NCBI RefSeq assembly: GCF_021530565.1
Contig: NZ_JAKGBI010000023.1
Coordinates: forward strand, 23,643 to 87,642
Direction of reading: 5' to 3'
Length of the DNA stretch: 64,000 nucleotides
From: Pseudoalteromonas sp. SMS1
Lineage (GTDB): Bacteria > Pseudomonadota > Gammaproteobacteria > Enterobacterales > Alteromonadaceae
In this document: positions 9,994 through 18,986 of the stretch, piece after piece
Numbering within the stretch: the first letter of the stretch is position 1
Layout: every line of letters begins with the position of its first letter
Translations under genes and position numbers: made by a program
Notes under the pieces: generated by a model
The model's database searches: none
Seen by the model: only the letters and a program-made list of their open reading frames with translations
Told to the model about the DNA's origin: nothing

Positions 9994-12636
9994 TTATAGC
10001 TTGCGCCACACAGAGCTGCTGCCCGGTGCTTGGCCACGCGTCCACCAGCGGGCTTGATACGTTTCACCGTTATGCACGACTTTGTCACCACCGGTGTAAA
10101 CTAAGTCACTGCGCCAATCGCGTACCTTGCCATCATCTGGAATGATCTCAGCCCACACACCGCCATTACTTGGAATAGCACCACGGGTCCACCAACGCGC
10201 TTTGTATTGAACACCCTTGTACCAAACGGTATTGCCACCGGTGTAAACCTTATTGGCATCCCATGTTGTTTTGCCATCACCAGGGGTAGGCTCCGGAGTC
10301 GTCTCGACATTGTTCACCGTGACATTAAATTGACGTGTGACGCTGTGCTCGCCATCAGAAACCACAACGGTACCTGTAATCGTTTCTGTCTTGTTCACCT
10401 CTGTCGCTTTAATAGTCACCGTACTGCCGCTGCCAACCACTGTGTGGCCAGGCACTTTCCATTCAAAACTCAGTGTTTTTCCTTCAGGGTCGGTCGCTGA
10501 AATGCTGACTGATTGACTGGTGTTTTCGTCTAGTGAAATCGCTGAAATACTACCAACCACTGGCGCTTTGTTTTCAACAACAGGTGCTTTGACAATCACT
10601 TTAACTGCGCGATTTACGGTATTCACACCGTCGCTTACCGCAAGGTTTACGGTATAAACAGCATCATTTGTCACACTAGGGGCAGTGACGATAACGCTGT
10701 CATTTTCACTTTGGAGATTTAGAGCCGCATCACCTTGCCATGCAAATACAAGCGCTTTCCCTTCAGGATCAGATGCTTGCGCCGTTAAAACATGGATATC
10801 TCCTGCATTTAACGTAATCTCACTCGTGAGAGATACCACAGGTGCCTTATCAACTGGCTTAGGAGGTGTCACTTTGCCCGCCAATCCTTCGTGCATTGCA
10901 TTGAGAATATCGCCATTATCCGCGTCAATTTCCCATGCGAATAGACCAGCTAAATTATGCTCACGTACATAACGACCTTTTGCACGCACAGAACGAGGGC
11001 TATCGTAGGTAACCAAGGTGCCTTTTTGGCGATTCCAAACATATGCAGCTTCAGCTTGTTCATCGTAGCCTACTTCAAAACCGTTAATGCCTTGCTCATC
11101 ATGACCTATCATATGAGCTTTAAGCCCCTTGTAGTCGATAACGCCTGCTTCCCAAACACCTTGAGACGTTGACCCGCGTAACTTACCATTGGCTGGAGCC
11201 GTCATTGGGTTGTCCGCAATTTGTGCGTCTTGTGGATAAACGCCTTCCCAACCTCGACCGTACATTGCAGTACCAACAACGAGTTTTTCACTTGGTACAC
11301 CCTGTGCGAGGAGCAATTTGATTGCATTATCGAGCGTATAGGCAGGCCCTTTTCTCGCCTCACCATTTGCGTCAATACCTGTTCCGTTGCATTCATCTGT
11401 AGACATATGCGTGCCACAGTAAATTGCCGTTTGGTGCCCTGTTACATTGTTCCAGCCGCCAGCAAAATCATAGGTCATGGCAAAGATGTAATCCATGTAC
11501 TGAGCTGCTTGCTGGTAATCAACGTCTTCTATTTTGTCGTAGCCTGTTCCAATCGCTGATGTCAGCTCAAACTCTCGACCCATTTCAATTTCAAGCTCGT
11601 CTAGCATCGTGCGGAGCTCTTTCATTAGAATGATATAAACTTCACCATCTTTGTCTGAGCCCAAGTTTGGATTTGCACCATCACCACCTGGGAATTCCCA
11701 GTCAATATCAATGCCATCGTAAAACTTCCAAGTCTTTAAAAACTCACGCATTGAATTTACAAACGTGTCACGGTTCTCTTTTACATCAAAGTCAAAAAAC
11801 GGATCTGACAAAGTCCAACCACCCACTGAAGGCAGTATTTTAAGATCTGGATTACGCTGTTTAAGTGCCATTAGCTGTGCGTAAGTACCACGAATTGGGT
11901 CTTTAGCGCTGATCCCAGGTAGTGCTTTTTGCACGGCTGCCCACGGGTCATGTATCACAACTTCATAATCTTTTGAGCTACCACACGCCAATTTAAGCGC
12001 GCGCAAGCTATTGCCGTTCTCTATCTCAGCAAGCGAGTCATTAGGGCCACATACTGGGATGAAACCGTATAGTAAATGCGTTAGATTATCTGCGGGGATC
12101 TGGGTTACATCGAACTTACGACCGTAAATGCCCCACTCAACAAAATAAGCACCAACCACTGTATTTGGGTCTGTTTCAAACTTTTTATTGTTTGGATCTA
12201 CGTTCAGTTTGAGTGGCTCTAAATGACCGCCATCCGTATCTGCAATTACAATTGGTTTAGAGGCTGACATTGCGCAACCTGACGCGTCACACAAGGCTAT
12301 TTTTAACTCGTGGCGCCCAGATTTGTGATATGGAAAGTGGATTGTGCCACCAGTGGTACCTTCTGCCAGTGTGCCCTCATTGACGACTTCATTGTCAAAA
12401 TACACTTTATAGCGATTACCGCCTTTTCCTGACCATGCGTTCCACTCAATTTGAATGTCTACAACGTCTTTAGCCTGAATTAACTGTTTGTATGAACCTC
12501 GACCATAAATATTCACGTCTACAAACGAGTAGTTTTGCGGTTTCCAGTTAATACTCGGTGTTGAAGGCGCTGCGACCGCAGCGACACTTGCAAGTGCAGC
12601 ACCTACCGCTGCAGCAGTTGTTAAATACTTAAACAT
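9994..12636 (-). CDS. chiA: Secreted GH18 chitinase (ChiA type) with two C-terminal CBM5/12 modules
   Basis: An 880-residue endo/processive chitinase. It shows a signal peptide (1-22, AxA site), a ChiA-type N-terminal Ig domain (about 24-135), a GH18 TIM barrel (about 160-590) with the DGIDIDWE motif at 307-314 and acid catalyst E314, two PKD/cadherin-like Ig domains (about 600-780) and two tandem CBM5/12 modules (ARWWTRG twice). The domain plan matches ChiA of Alteromonas sp. O-7 and, in its first two domains, Serratia ChiA, whose catalytic Glu is at nearly the same residue number. It is third in the operon, 24 bp after the LPMO gene. It releases chitobiose from chitin outside the cell. Confidence 0.95.
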   Translation of the reverse strand: MFKYLTTAAAVGAALASVAAVAAPSTPSINWKPQNYSFVDVNIYGRGSYKQLIQAKDVVDIQIEWNAWSGKGGNRYKVYFDNEVVNEGTLAEGTTGGTIHFPYHKSGRHELKIALCDASGCAMSASKPIVIADTDGGHLEPLKLNVDPNNKKFETDPNTVVGAYFVEWGIYGRKFDVTQIPADNLTHLLYGFIPVCGPNDSLAEIENGNSLRALKLACGSSKDYEVVIHDPWAAVQKALPGISAKDPIRGTYAQLMALKQRNPDLKILPSVGGWTLSDPFFDFDVKENRDTFVNSMREFLKTWKFYDGIDIDWEFPGGDGANPNLGSDKDGEVYIILMKELRTMLDELEIEMGREFELTSAIGTGYDKIEDVDYQQAAQYMDYIFAMTYDFAGGWNNVTGHQTAIYCGTHMSTDECNGTGIDANGEARKGPAYTLDNAIKLLLAQGVPSEKLVVGTAMYGRGWEGVYPQDAQIADNPMTAPANGKLRGSTSQGVWEAGVIDYKGLKAHMIGHDEQGINGFEVGYDEQAEAAYVWNRQKGTLVTYDSPRSVRAKGRYVREHNLAGLFAWEIDADNGDILNAMHEGLAGKVTPPKPVDKAPVVSLTSEITLNAGDIHVLTAQASDPEGKALVFAWQGDAALNLQSENDSVIVTAPSVTNDAVYTVNLAVSDGVNTVNRAVKVIVKAPVVENKAPVVGSISAISLDENTSQSVSISATDPEGKTLSFEWKVPGHTVVGSGSTVTIKATEVNKTETITGTVVVSDGEHSVTRQFNVTVNNVETTPEPTPGDGKTTWDANKVYTGGNTVWYKGVQYKARWWTRGAIPSNGGVWAEIIPDDGKVRDWRSDLVYTGGDKVVHNGETYQARWWTRGQAPGSSSVWRKL

Positions 12637-12660
12637 GATTAGATTACCTCTTGGATTTAT

Positions 12661-14271
12661 TTATAGTTTTTTCCAAACCGAGTGTTGGTCTGGTTGTTGA
12701 TTACGTGTCCACCAGCGCGCTTGATATCGCGCGCCATTAAACGTCACGATCTCACCGCCTCGATAAGCTTTGTTTGCCTGCCATGATGTGTTACCTGCAT
12801 CTGAATCATCGCCTGTTTTTACAAGCTCCCAAGCATGACTTGATGTCGGCAATTGACCACGTACCCACCACTTGGCACGATACGTTTTGCCTTGATACAC
12901 GACAGTGTCGCCTGCTGTGTATACTTTGCTAGGTTTCCAAGTATCATCTTTTGGTGTGTCGGGAGTACCAGGATCTGTCTCAATGTTTTTCACATTGACA
13001 ACCAATGGCACAGTTTTGCTCAGACTGCCGTCAGAGACTGTTACCTTACCGTCAAAGCGAGTATCGCCATCCACTTGAGGCGCGGTAATTGTGATGGTGG
13101 AACCCACGCCAGAGAAGCTCAGCGCACTGGGTAATTGCCAATCAAATTCCAGTGTTGCTTGCTCATCATCAAAGGCATGTACGTGTAAATGTTGACTCTG
13201 GCCTTCATCCATTGTGAGCGGCACTGGCGTGTGAACAGTTGGCGCCGTGTTTTTAGGTTTAGAAATGACCGTTAAGTTGTAACTATTGGCTTTATCAGAC
13301 AAAAACACCTGATTACTGCTTATCGAATCAGGATTAAAAGTAATATTGCCCTGCGCATCTTTAATCCCAATTCGCACCGTTTCTGTAAATTGTTCGTTGA
13401 GTCTAGAGGCAAATAGAGACTGCCAATGTGATACATTACTATCAGTAATATCCAGCTTCTCTTGGATAATTTCATTACCATTGCCATTAAAGACACGTAC
13501 CCAAACTGTGTCACCCGTTTTGGCATCTTGTCCTTGCTTAACAAAGTACCCAGATGAGTGCCATGTATCAGGCGTAGGAGCTGGATCTGTGCTACGTACA
13601 ATTGTCACATCGCTACAGTTATAAAACCCTTCGCCGACCACATCATCACGCTGCCAACGGCTATATAATATAGCGTCGCCGTTGAACTTTTCAGGAATTG
13701 CGACTTCCATTTCATAGTAGCGCTTGCCATCTGGAGCCATAAAAAATGGAATGTTGCCATGCTCTTGCACAAGCTCTAGATCATGCCAAGCAAGTGGGTT
13801 TTGTTCGAAATCCACACCCGGTTTAGTTAAATAAAACTGCCAAAAACTCGGGTTGTGTGGCGTGGTTGCACGATAACGGATTTTCACTTTACCATCGGCA
13901 TTTGGCGTGATTTCCGTTTTTTGCCAATCTTTGGAAGGTATGTTCATACCTGCTTTTTGACTGTCGCCTGCACCACATAATGTGCCATTTGGAATATTTG
14001 CTTCTACCGCTGCTTGATTGCGAAAGTCTGCGGTATTAGTTGCAAACTCATGTTTTTGAATAAACTGAACATGTTCAGATAGTACATAAGCAGCACGGCA
14101 CGCAGCATTCGGGATTTTCGAACCATCTTTTGGCCACCAAAACCCACCCTGCTCCTGACAAATTGTCTGCCTCGCCTTTGGAAAATCCATGTATCCATGT
14201 GCGTTTACTTTGCCAATGACGCCCACGCCTATGGCTACGCCCAACGCGCATAAGGTTACTTGTTGTCTCAT
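12661..14271 (-). CDS. cbp1: Secreted chitin-active LPMO (AA10) / chitin-binding protein with two CBM5/12 modules
   Basis: The frame opens at 14313, but I choose the ATG at 14271 (MRQQVTL), which has GAGAA just upstream and gives 536 residues with a clean signal peptide. Cleavage after VNA exposes His25 as residue 1 of the mature enzyme. With His139 in TTPHNPSFWQFYLT it makes the copper histidine brace of AA10 lytic polysaccharide monooxygenases. A GbpA-like second domain, an Ig-like domain and two CBM5/12 modules (AKWWVRGQ, ARWWTRNQ) follow. It cuts crystalline chitin oxidatively and so opens it for the flanking chitinases. Gene order chiD-cbp1-chiA matches the cluster known from Alteromonas sp. 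O-7 and Pseudoalteromonas. A copper reductant partner is not evident here. Confidence 0.94.
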   Translation of the reverse strand: MRQQVTLCALGVAIGVGVIGKVNAHGYMDFPKARQTICQEQGGFWWPKDGSKIPNAACRAAYVLSEHVQFIQKHEFATNTADFRNQAAVEANIPNGTLCGAGDSQKAGMNIPSKDWQKTEITPNADGKVKIRYRATTPHNPSFWQFYLTKPGVDFEQNPLAWHDLELVQEHGNIPFFMAPDGKRYYEMEVAIPEKFNGDAILYSRWQRDDVVGEGFYNCSDVTIVRSTDPAPTPDTWHSSGYFVKQGQDAKTGDTVWVRVFNGNGNEIIQEKLDITDSNVSHWQSLFASRLNEQFTETVRIGIKDAQGNITFNPDSISSNQVFLSDKANSYNLTVISKPKNTAPTVHTPVPLTMDEGQSQHLHVHAFDDEQATLEFDWQLPSALSFSGVGSTITITAPQVDGDTRFDGKVTVSDGSLSKTVPLVVNVKNIETDPGTPDTPKDDTWKPSKVYTAGDTVVYQGKTYRAKWWVRGQLPTSSHAWELVKTGDDSDAGNTSWQANKAYRGGEIVTFNGARYQARWWTRNQQPDQHSVWKKL

Positions 14272-14295
14272 AGTTTTCTCATTTATTGATTGTAC

Positions 14296-14315
14296 GAGTG
14301 ATCCGCAGATCACTC
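14296..14315 (-). other. Intercistronic stem-loop between chiD and cbp1
   Basis: GAGTGATC-CGCA-GATCACTC is a perfect 8-bp stem in the 66-bp gap. No T-run follows on the coding strand, so it is probably an mRNA processing or stability element rather than a terminator. Confidence 0.5.
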
Positions 14316-14337
14316 TGGTTGGGAATATTGAACCTAG

Positions 14338-17300
14338 TTACAGGCTACATACCTTTTGCCATGCACCACCGTCACTCGGAGTGCCATTGGTCCACCACTT
14401 AGCCTTGTAAACCGCACCATTGTGGATCAGCATATCGCCACCGACAGCATGGCTAGGGTCGCCAGCCCAGTTAGTGCGTGGCCAATTTGGATAAGTGTTG
14501 ATGTTTTCAATTTTTACACCCTCACACTGCGTATCGCTTGGCGGGGTTTTGTCACCATCACCAGGGGTTGGAACGTGTTTTTTAGCCACGGGTAGTTCAG
14601 GATATTCAGACGTAAACGCATACGCTTTGCCGTCTTTTTCAACGACAAAGTTGACTGGGCCTGTGATCGGCATGTAGTACATCACTTGCGCATTGATGGT
14701 TTCACCAGGCTTAAATGACTCAAGCTGACCGCCCCACTCATTCTTGAAGGTGATAGAGAAACGGTGAAATTCATTCTCGAAGCCACCAATATTATTGCCA
14801 GCACTGTTAGAAGCATCATGTGCCACTTTCATACCGAGCTTTTTACGTGCGTTCCAATTTGACTTGAAGATGGCAGACGTTGACGTTGGTACATTGAACG
14901 TGATCGTGGCGCCAGTCAGATCAATCTCCGAATTATTGGTAAAGGCAAATGTTGGGCGGATTGGGTAGTTTTGGTCACCCACTGGAAAGTCTTTTACGTC
15001 GAACGCTACATCAACGGCTTCACTTGGTGTTGCAAATTCGCCATCACCAATATGAGAATCATACTCGACACCACTTTGGTTGAAGGTGTTGTATGCCAGC
15101 GCTGTCATTGTTGAGCCCATAAAGTACTCGCCTTTATCTGCGTGATAGTCAAAATCACCCGCAAGCTCCCAGAACATCACACCGCCAAGTCCCTTATCCA
15201 CCACATAATTCAACTTGGTTTTCATAGACTCGGTATCTTCCATTGATAGAAAAACCTTTTTCTCGGCGTTATATAACCAAGGCGCGACAGCAACTTCATC
15301 GTAGTGTCGAACATAGTCACCGCGAAGTACGTCGTCTGCATCGGTTTCAGGGGTTAAACCGTATACTTCTAAGTAGCTTGGGTTGATCCCATGCTCAAGA
15401 TTTTTCGCATGCCAAAGTGGGTTGGAACCAGCAGCCACTTCTTGACCGTTTTCGATGTCATGCCATAGGTTATCAATACCAATTGCGCCGTTACCGCACT
15501 TGTTCTTCTCGCCAATACCTGTGCCTTTTGGACAATCGCTTTGGTTTGGCAAAGGTGCACGACCCCATAAACCATTTTCACCACCACGTACATCTTTGAA
15601 ACCACGCGTGTAATATGGAATACCAATGTTGATACGCCCTGCTGGTAGTGCGCCGCGGAAATAGTTCACCGCCCAGTCTGTATTCAAATAACCAATGCCA
15701 CCGAACTCTTTAGTCCCGTAGACATTCCAAACTTTCAGTTCGGTATCTTTTCCGGTGTCGTAGAGTGGCGCATTGTGGCCAACGTGATCGTTCCACGCTC
15801 CGTGCAAGTCATACGACATAATATTCACAAAATCTAAGTACTGAGCAGTTTGGAAGGTTTCCATACCACGCAGCAAGTAGCCCGATGACGGAGACGCGAT
15901 TGTCAGCATGTAGTGCTTATCATCTTCTTCACCCGCCTTATCAAGCGCCTCGCGCAGGTTTTTCATTAAGACTTGGTACGATTTGTTTAAACCTGCACGT
16001 CTTGCATTACTCACAGGGAAGTCTTCTGGGTGCCCAGAATCTTTCATTGAAGAAGGATATTCATAGTCAACATCCAAGCCATCAAATCCATAAGTTCTTA
16101 AAAATTCCACGGAGCTTTTAACAAACTGATCGATGCCAGCTTGATTAACCGTGCCATCCGCATTTGTGGTCATAGTATAAAAACCGCCACTGTTTACACG
16201 TTTACCATGCTCATCAAAGTAGCCACCGGTTTCAGCCCAGCCCCCCACAGAAATCATGGTTTTTACATGTGGATACTGTTTTTTGTATTTATTCAGTAAG
16301 TTGAAGTGACCTTTGTAAGGTAAATTGGGGTCCATCTCTGCACCAGCAACACCTGGCCATGTCATATTTGTCGCTGCGTTACCCTCAGCTTTCGGATTTC
16401 CAATACTGATCTCATTTTGACTATTTACATGGGCAAATGCATAGTTGATGTGGGTAATTTTGTCCCAAGGAATATCTTTAACTAAATAACTGGGTTGGTC
16501 ATTTTTACCATGACGCCAGCTGGTAAAGTAACCGATTACGCGCCTTGGGTGATCAGCGCCCATTTTTTCACGACCTTCATTATCGTAAATGTCACAGTAT
16601 GCCGGTGTCACATCTGGCGTTTGGTATAACCCCGCAGGCCGACAATCTTCATGGCTCGTTTGCGTGTCGTCTGTCGCCTTCACTGTAAATGTGCGTGTGA
16701 TTGTTTCAGACTCTAAACCGTGTTCATCCTTTGCCACCAACGAGAATATTTGCTGACCTTTCGTTTTTGCAGTCCATACAAATTCGTATTCATTTTGTGA
16801 GGTAGAGACCAATTCAGTGCCATTCAAAGAGAGTGATTGCGTAAGCTGATCAGAGTCTTTGTCGTTGGCTATCAACGTAAATATAATTTGGCTACCAACT
16901 TCCAATTCACTCGGTAACTGTGCTGCTAAACGAGCAATCGGCGCGGTGTTATTATCTACAGGAGGAAGGGCTTCCACACGCACTTTTCTGCTTACTGATT
17001 TTGCGGTAGCACCATCGTCGTCAAGTGCAACACCATGGAATTGATGGCTTCCTTGTTTCGCTTGCCAAGTGAATCGATAAGGCGCTTCGCTCAAAACTTT
17101 AACTAATTCATCGTTATGATAAATTGCAACATGTTTCACTTCACCATCACTGTCTTGTGCCGAAAAATCAATAATCACGGCTTCGTTTTCGATAACAGTA
17201 ATATCTGCAATTGGTTTAAGTAGCTTAATTGACGGTGCTAAGTTAATCGGCTCTGCACCCTGACACTCCCCAAGCTTACTCCATTCTTGCCATTGTCCAG

Positions 17301-17508
17301 AACGGGTTTGTGGCGAAGACCGGTTCCACCAATTAGCACGATATGCAACGTTATCTTGTTGCACCTTATTGCCGCCAACGTATATTTTTCCTGATTGCCA
17401 CTGGGCAAGATTACGACAATCAACATTTGCCAGTGCGGTTGCACTGAATAACCCCATTGTAATAGCACTTAACGTGAGTGCCTTATTGGGTAAAACGGAC
17501 ACGCTCAT
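14338..17508 (-). CDS. chiD: Secreted GH18 chitinase (ChiD type) with N- and C-terminal CBM5/12 modules
   Basis: A 1056-residue chitinase that heads the chitin operon. Order: signal peptide (1-27, ATALA), CBM5/12 (about 29-82, RANWWNRSS), two Ig-like domains (about 90-275), GH18 barrel (about 320-800) with DGLDVDYE at 476-483 and acid catalyst E483, a chitinase C-terminal beta domain (about 840-985), and a final CBM5/12 (AKWWTNGT). The length and two-ended CBM layout fit ChiD of Alteromonas sp. O-7. AGGA lies 8 nt before the ATG. It is separated from the divergent DM13 gene by 662 bp of AT-rich DNA, which must hold the operon promoter and probably the chitin-response control. Confidence 0.94.
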   Translation of the reverse strand: MSVSVLPNKALTLSAITMGLFSATALANVDCRNLAQWQSGKIYVGGNKVQQDNVAYRANWWNRSSPQTRSGQWQEWSKLGECQGAEPINLAPSIKLLKPIADITVIENEAVIIDFSAQDSDGEVKHVAIYHNDELVKVLSEAPYRFTWQAKQGSHQFHGVALDDDGATAKSVSRKVRVEALPPVDNNTAPIARLAAQLPSELEVGSQIIFTLIANDKDSDQLTQSLSLNGTELVSTSQNEYEFVWTAKTKGQQIFSLVAKDEHGLESETITRTFTVKATDDTQTSHEDCRPAGLYQTPDVTPAYCDIYDNEGREKMGADHPRRVIGYFTSWRHGKNDQPSYLVKDIPWDKITHINYAFAHVNSQNEISIGNPKAEGNAATNMTWPGVAGAEMDPNLPYKGHFNLLNKYKKQYPHVKTMISVGGWAETGGYFDEHGKRVNSGGFYTMTTNADGTVNQAGIDQFVKSSVEFLRTYGFDGLDVDYEYPSSMKDSGHPEDFPVSNARRAGLNKSYQVLMKNLREALDKAGEEDDKHYMLTIASPSSGYLLRGMETFQTAQYLDFVNIMSYDLHGAWNDHVGHNAPLYDTGKDTELKVWNVYGTKEFGGIGYLNTDWAVNYFRGALPAGRINIGIPYYTRGFKDVRGGENGLWGRAPLPNQSDCPKGTGIGEKNKCGNGAIGIDNLWHDIENGQEVAAGSNPLWHAKNLEHGINPSYLEVYGLTPETDADDVLRGDYVRHYDEVAVAPWLYNAEKKVFLSMEDTESMKTKLNYVVDKGLGGVMFWELAGDFDYHADKGEYFMGSTMTALAYNTFNQSGVEYDSHIGDGEFATPSEAVDVAFDVKDFPVGDQNYPIRPTFAFTNNSEIDLTGATITFNVPTSTSAIFKSNWNARKKLGMKVAHDASNSAGNNIGGFENEFHRFSITFKNEWGGQLESFKPGETINAQVMYYMPITGPVNFVVEKDGKAYAFTSEYPELPVAKKHVPTPGDGDKTPPSDTQCEGVKIENINTYPNWPRTNWAGDPSHAVGGDMLIHNGAVYKAKWWTNGTPSDGGAWQKVCSL

Positions 17509-18170
17509 TATTATTTTCCTAACTTGATTAATTTTATATTCACAAAATTACATTCGGTAACATATGTACCTAATGCAATACTGAGCGAAAGCGATTGTAC
17601 CGATCCAATCAATCACCACAAGGGATGAGTTAAAAATAAAAAACACACACTAAATAACCATGAAAATCACCAAAATTAGAAATACATAAAAATTATAAGC
17701 CCTTGATACCTATACCCATGTTGATTAAATCACAATAAAAGCACATTCAAAAAAATTAACAAAATTAACCTCCCCTTTGTTTACCTTTATTTACAAAATA
17801 ACAAGGTCATACCAGAAAAAACACCCTTTATAACTGGTTATTTTTTAGCTGCTAATACTTTTTTAGTTTAAATAACTTGAGAATCACGTGAAAGCCACCC
17901 ATAAAAATAAAAATAAAAACATGAACCAAATGTATTAAACAAAGAATAAACTAGTAATTACAGGGTGTTATTTGTAAAGCCAGCGCCAAAAAAATTGCAA
18001 AAATAGAAATTAAAATTGTCAACACCGCTTTTCACCAGCCAGAGAAGCAAAAAGTATTAACATTTGTTTTTTACGATATTTTTTTAACAAAAATAAAACA
18101 TTCTAAAGTTGACACCGGTTACTATCACGCTAAGGTTAGAAAATCGTTTCAAATATGAGATAAACACTAC
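17509..18170. promoter_or_regulatory. Divergent AT-rich control region of the chitin operon and DM13 gene
   Basis: This 662-bp gene-free stretch lies between divergent starts and is very rich in A- and T-tracts. For the rightward gene a TTGACA at 18109-18114 with TAAGGT 16 bases later is a possible promoter, though the -10 is poor. I could not single out a leftward promoter or operator for chiD. No small reading frame looks coding. Confidence 0.45.
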
Positions 18171-18638
18171 ATGCGTTTTTTATTTAATTTATTGTTTACT
18201 GTGTTGGTTTTTTGTTTTGGCTTTGCCGCGGGAGTCTACTCTTTACCGATAATGATGGCACCGCCAGCACCGACTCAAACCGCACTGTCGGATGTAGCCA
18301 ACCAAGCCAAATTTACAGCACAGTTTAAAAAGGACCTTAAGGGCTCTGACTTTTTGCACTTTGGCGAGGGCGACATCTTCCTCGGAGATCATAAAATTGG
18401 GTTTGAAGGAAGGCTTGCACCTGGCCCTGATTACCGTCTTTACTTGTCACCGACCTTTGTGGAAACCGAAGCTGAGTTTGAACAACACAAAAGTACAATG
18501 CAGTACGTCGCTGCTGTTTCAAGCTTCAATGGCTTTATTGTAGAAATGCCGAAAAGTGTGAATTTAAATGAGTTTACTACCGTGGTTATTTGGTGTGAAT
18601 CGTTTGGAGAGTTTATAACAGCGGCGAATTATCGATAA
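18171..18638 (+). CDS. DM13-domain membrane-anchored or exported protein
   Basis: A 155-residue protein with one N-terminal hydrophobic segment (about 5-27) that acts as a signal anchor or signal peptide. Residues about 50-153 match the DM13 fold: LKGSDFLHFGEGDIFLGDHK, a GPDYRLYLSP strand, and the diagnostic C-terminal VVIWCESFGEFITAA with its conserved cysteine. DM13 domains are proposed to carry out redox reactions through that cysteine, and bacterial roles are not settled. It is divergent from the chitin operon, but nothing in the sequence links it functionally to chitin use. Confidence 0.82.
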   Translation: MRFLFNLLFTVLVFCFGFAAGVYSLPIMMAPPAPTQTALSDVANQAKFTAQFKKDLKGSDFLHFGEGDIFLGDHKIGFEGRLAPGPDYRLYLSPTFVETEAEFEQHKSTMQYVAAVSSFNGFIVEMPKSVNLNEFTTVVIWCESFGEFITAANYR

Positions 18639-18883
18639 ATGCCTCCTCGTATCAAAGCGATTCAAAAGATGAAACATACTAGTGAAAACCGCAGAAAAAA
18701 GACGCTAATTGTGGGCACTTATTTGTTCCAAATTTGACATGCACGCGACTGCACTTCTGCTATTAAGATGCGCATGTGGGCTGAGTTATTCTCCATAACA
18801 ATGGGTGAGACAATCGTTAATCGCGTCTTACTTTGAGCTCAATACGCCAACGACTAAAAGTTTGGTATTGATTACTATCACTC

Positions 18884-18914
18884 GAAACAAAAAAAGCCAC
18901 GCTTTCGCGTGGCT
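18884..18914 (-). terminator. Rho-independent terminator of the ahpCF unit
   Basis: The perfect 8-bp stem AGCCACGC / GCGTGGCT (18895-18914) has a TTTC loop. On the minus strand it is followed by a T-rich run (complement of GAAACAAAAA). It lies about 75 bp after the ahpF stop. Confidence 0.85.
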
Positions 18915-18986
18915 GGAGACACATTGCATGGGTGTATTGCAATGATAAAAAGTCTAGTAGGGACATAGACCTACCAAAGGGAAAAA

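Noticed and set aside
11221..11559. 112-codon plus-strand frame inside chiA
   Set aside because: It lies opposite a well-supported GH18 domain, has no ribosome site and no protein-like features; it is a shadow frame.
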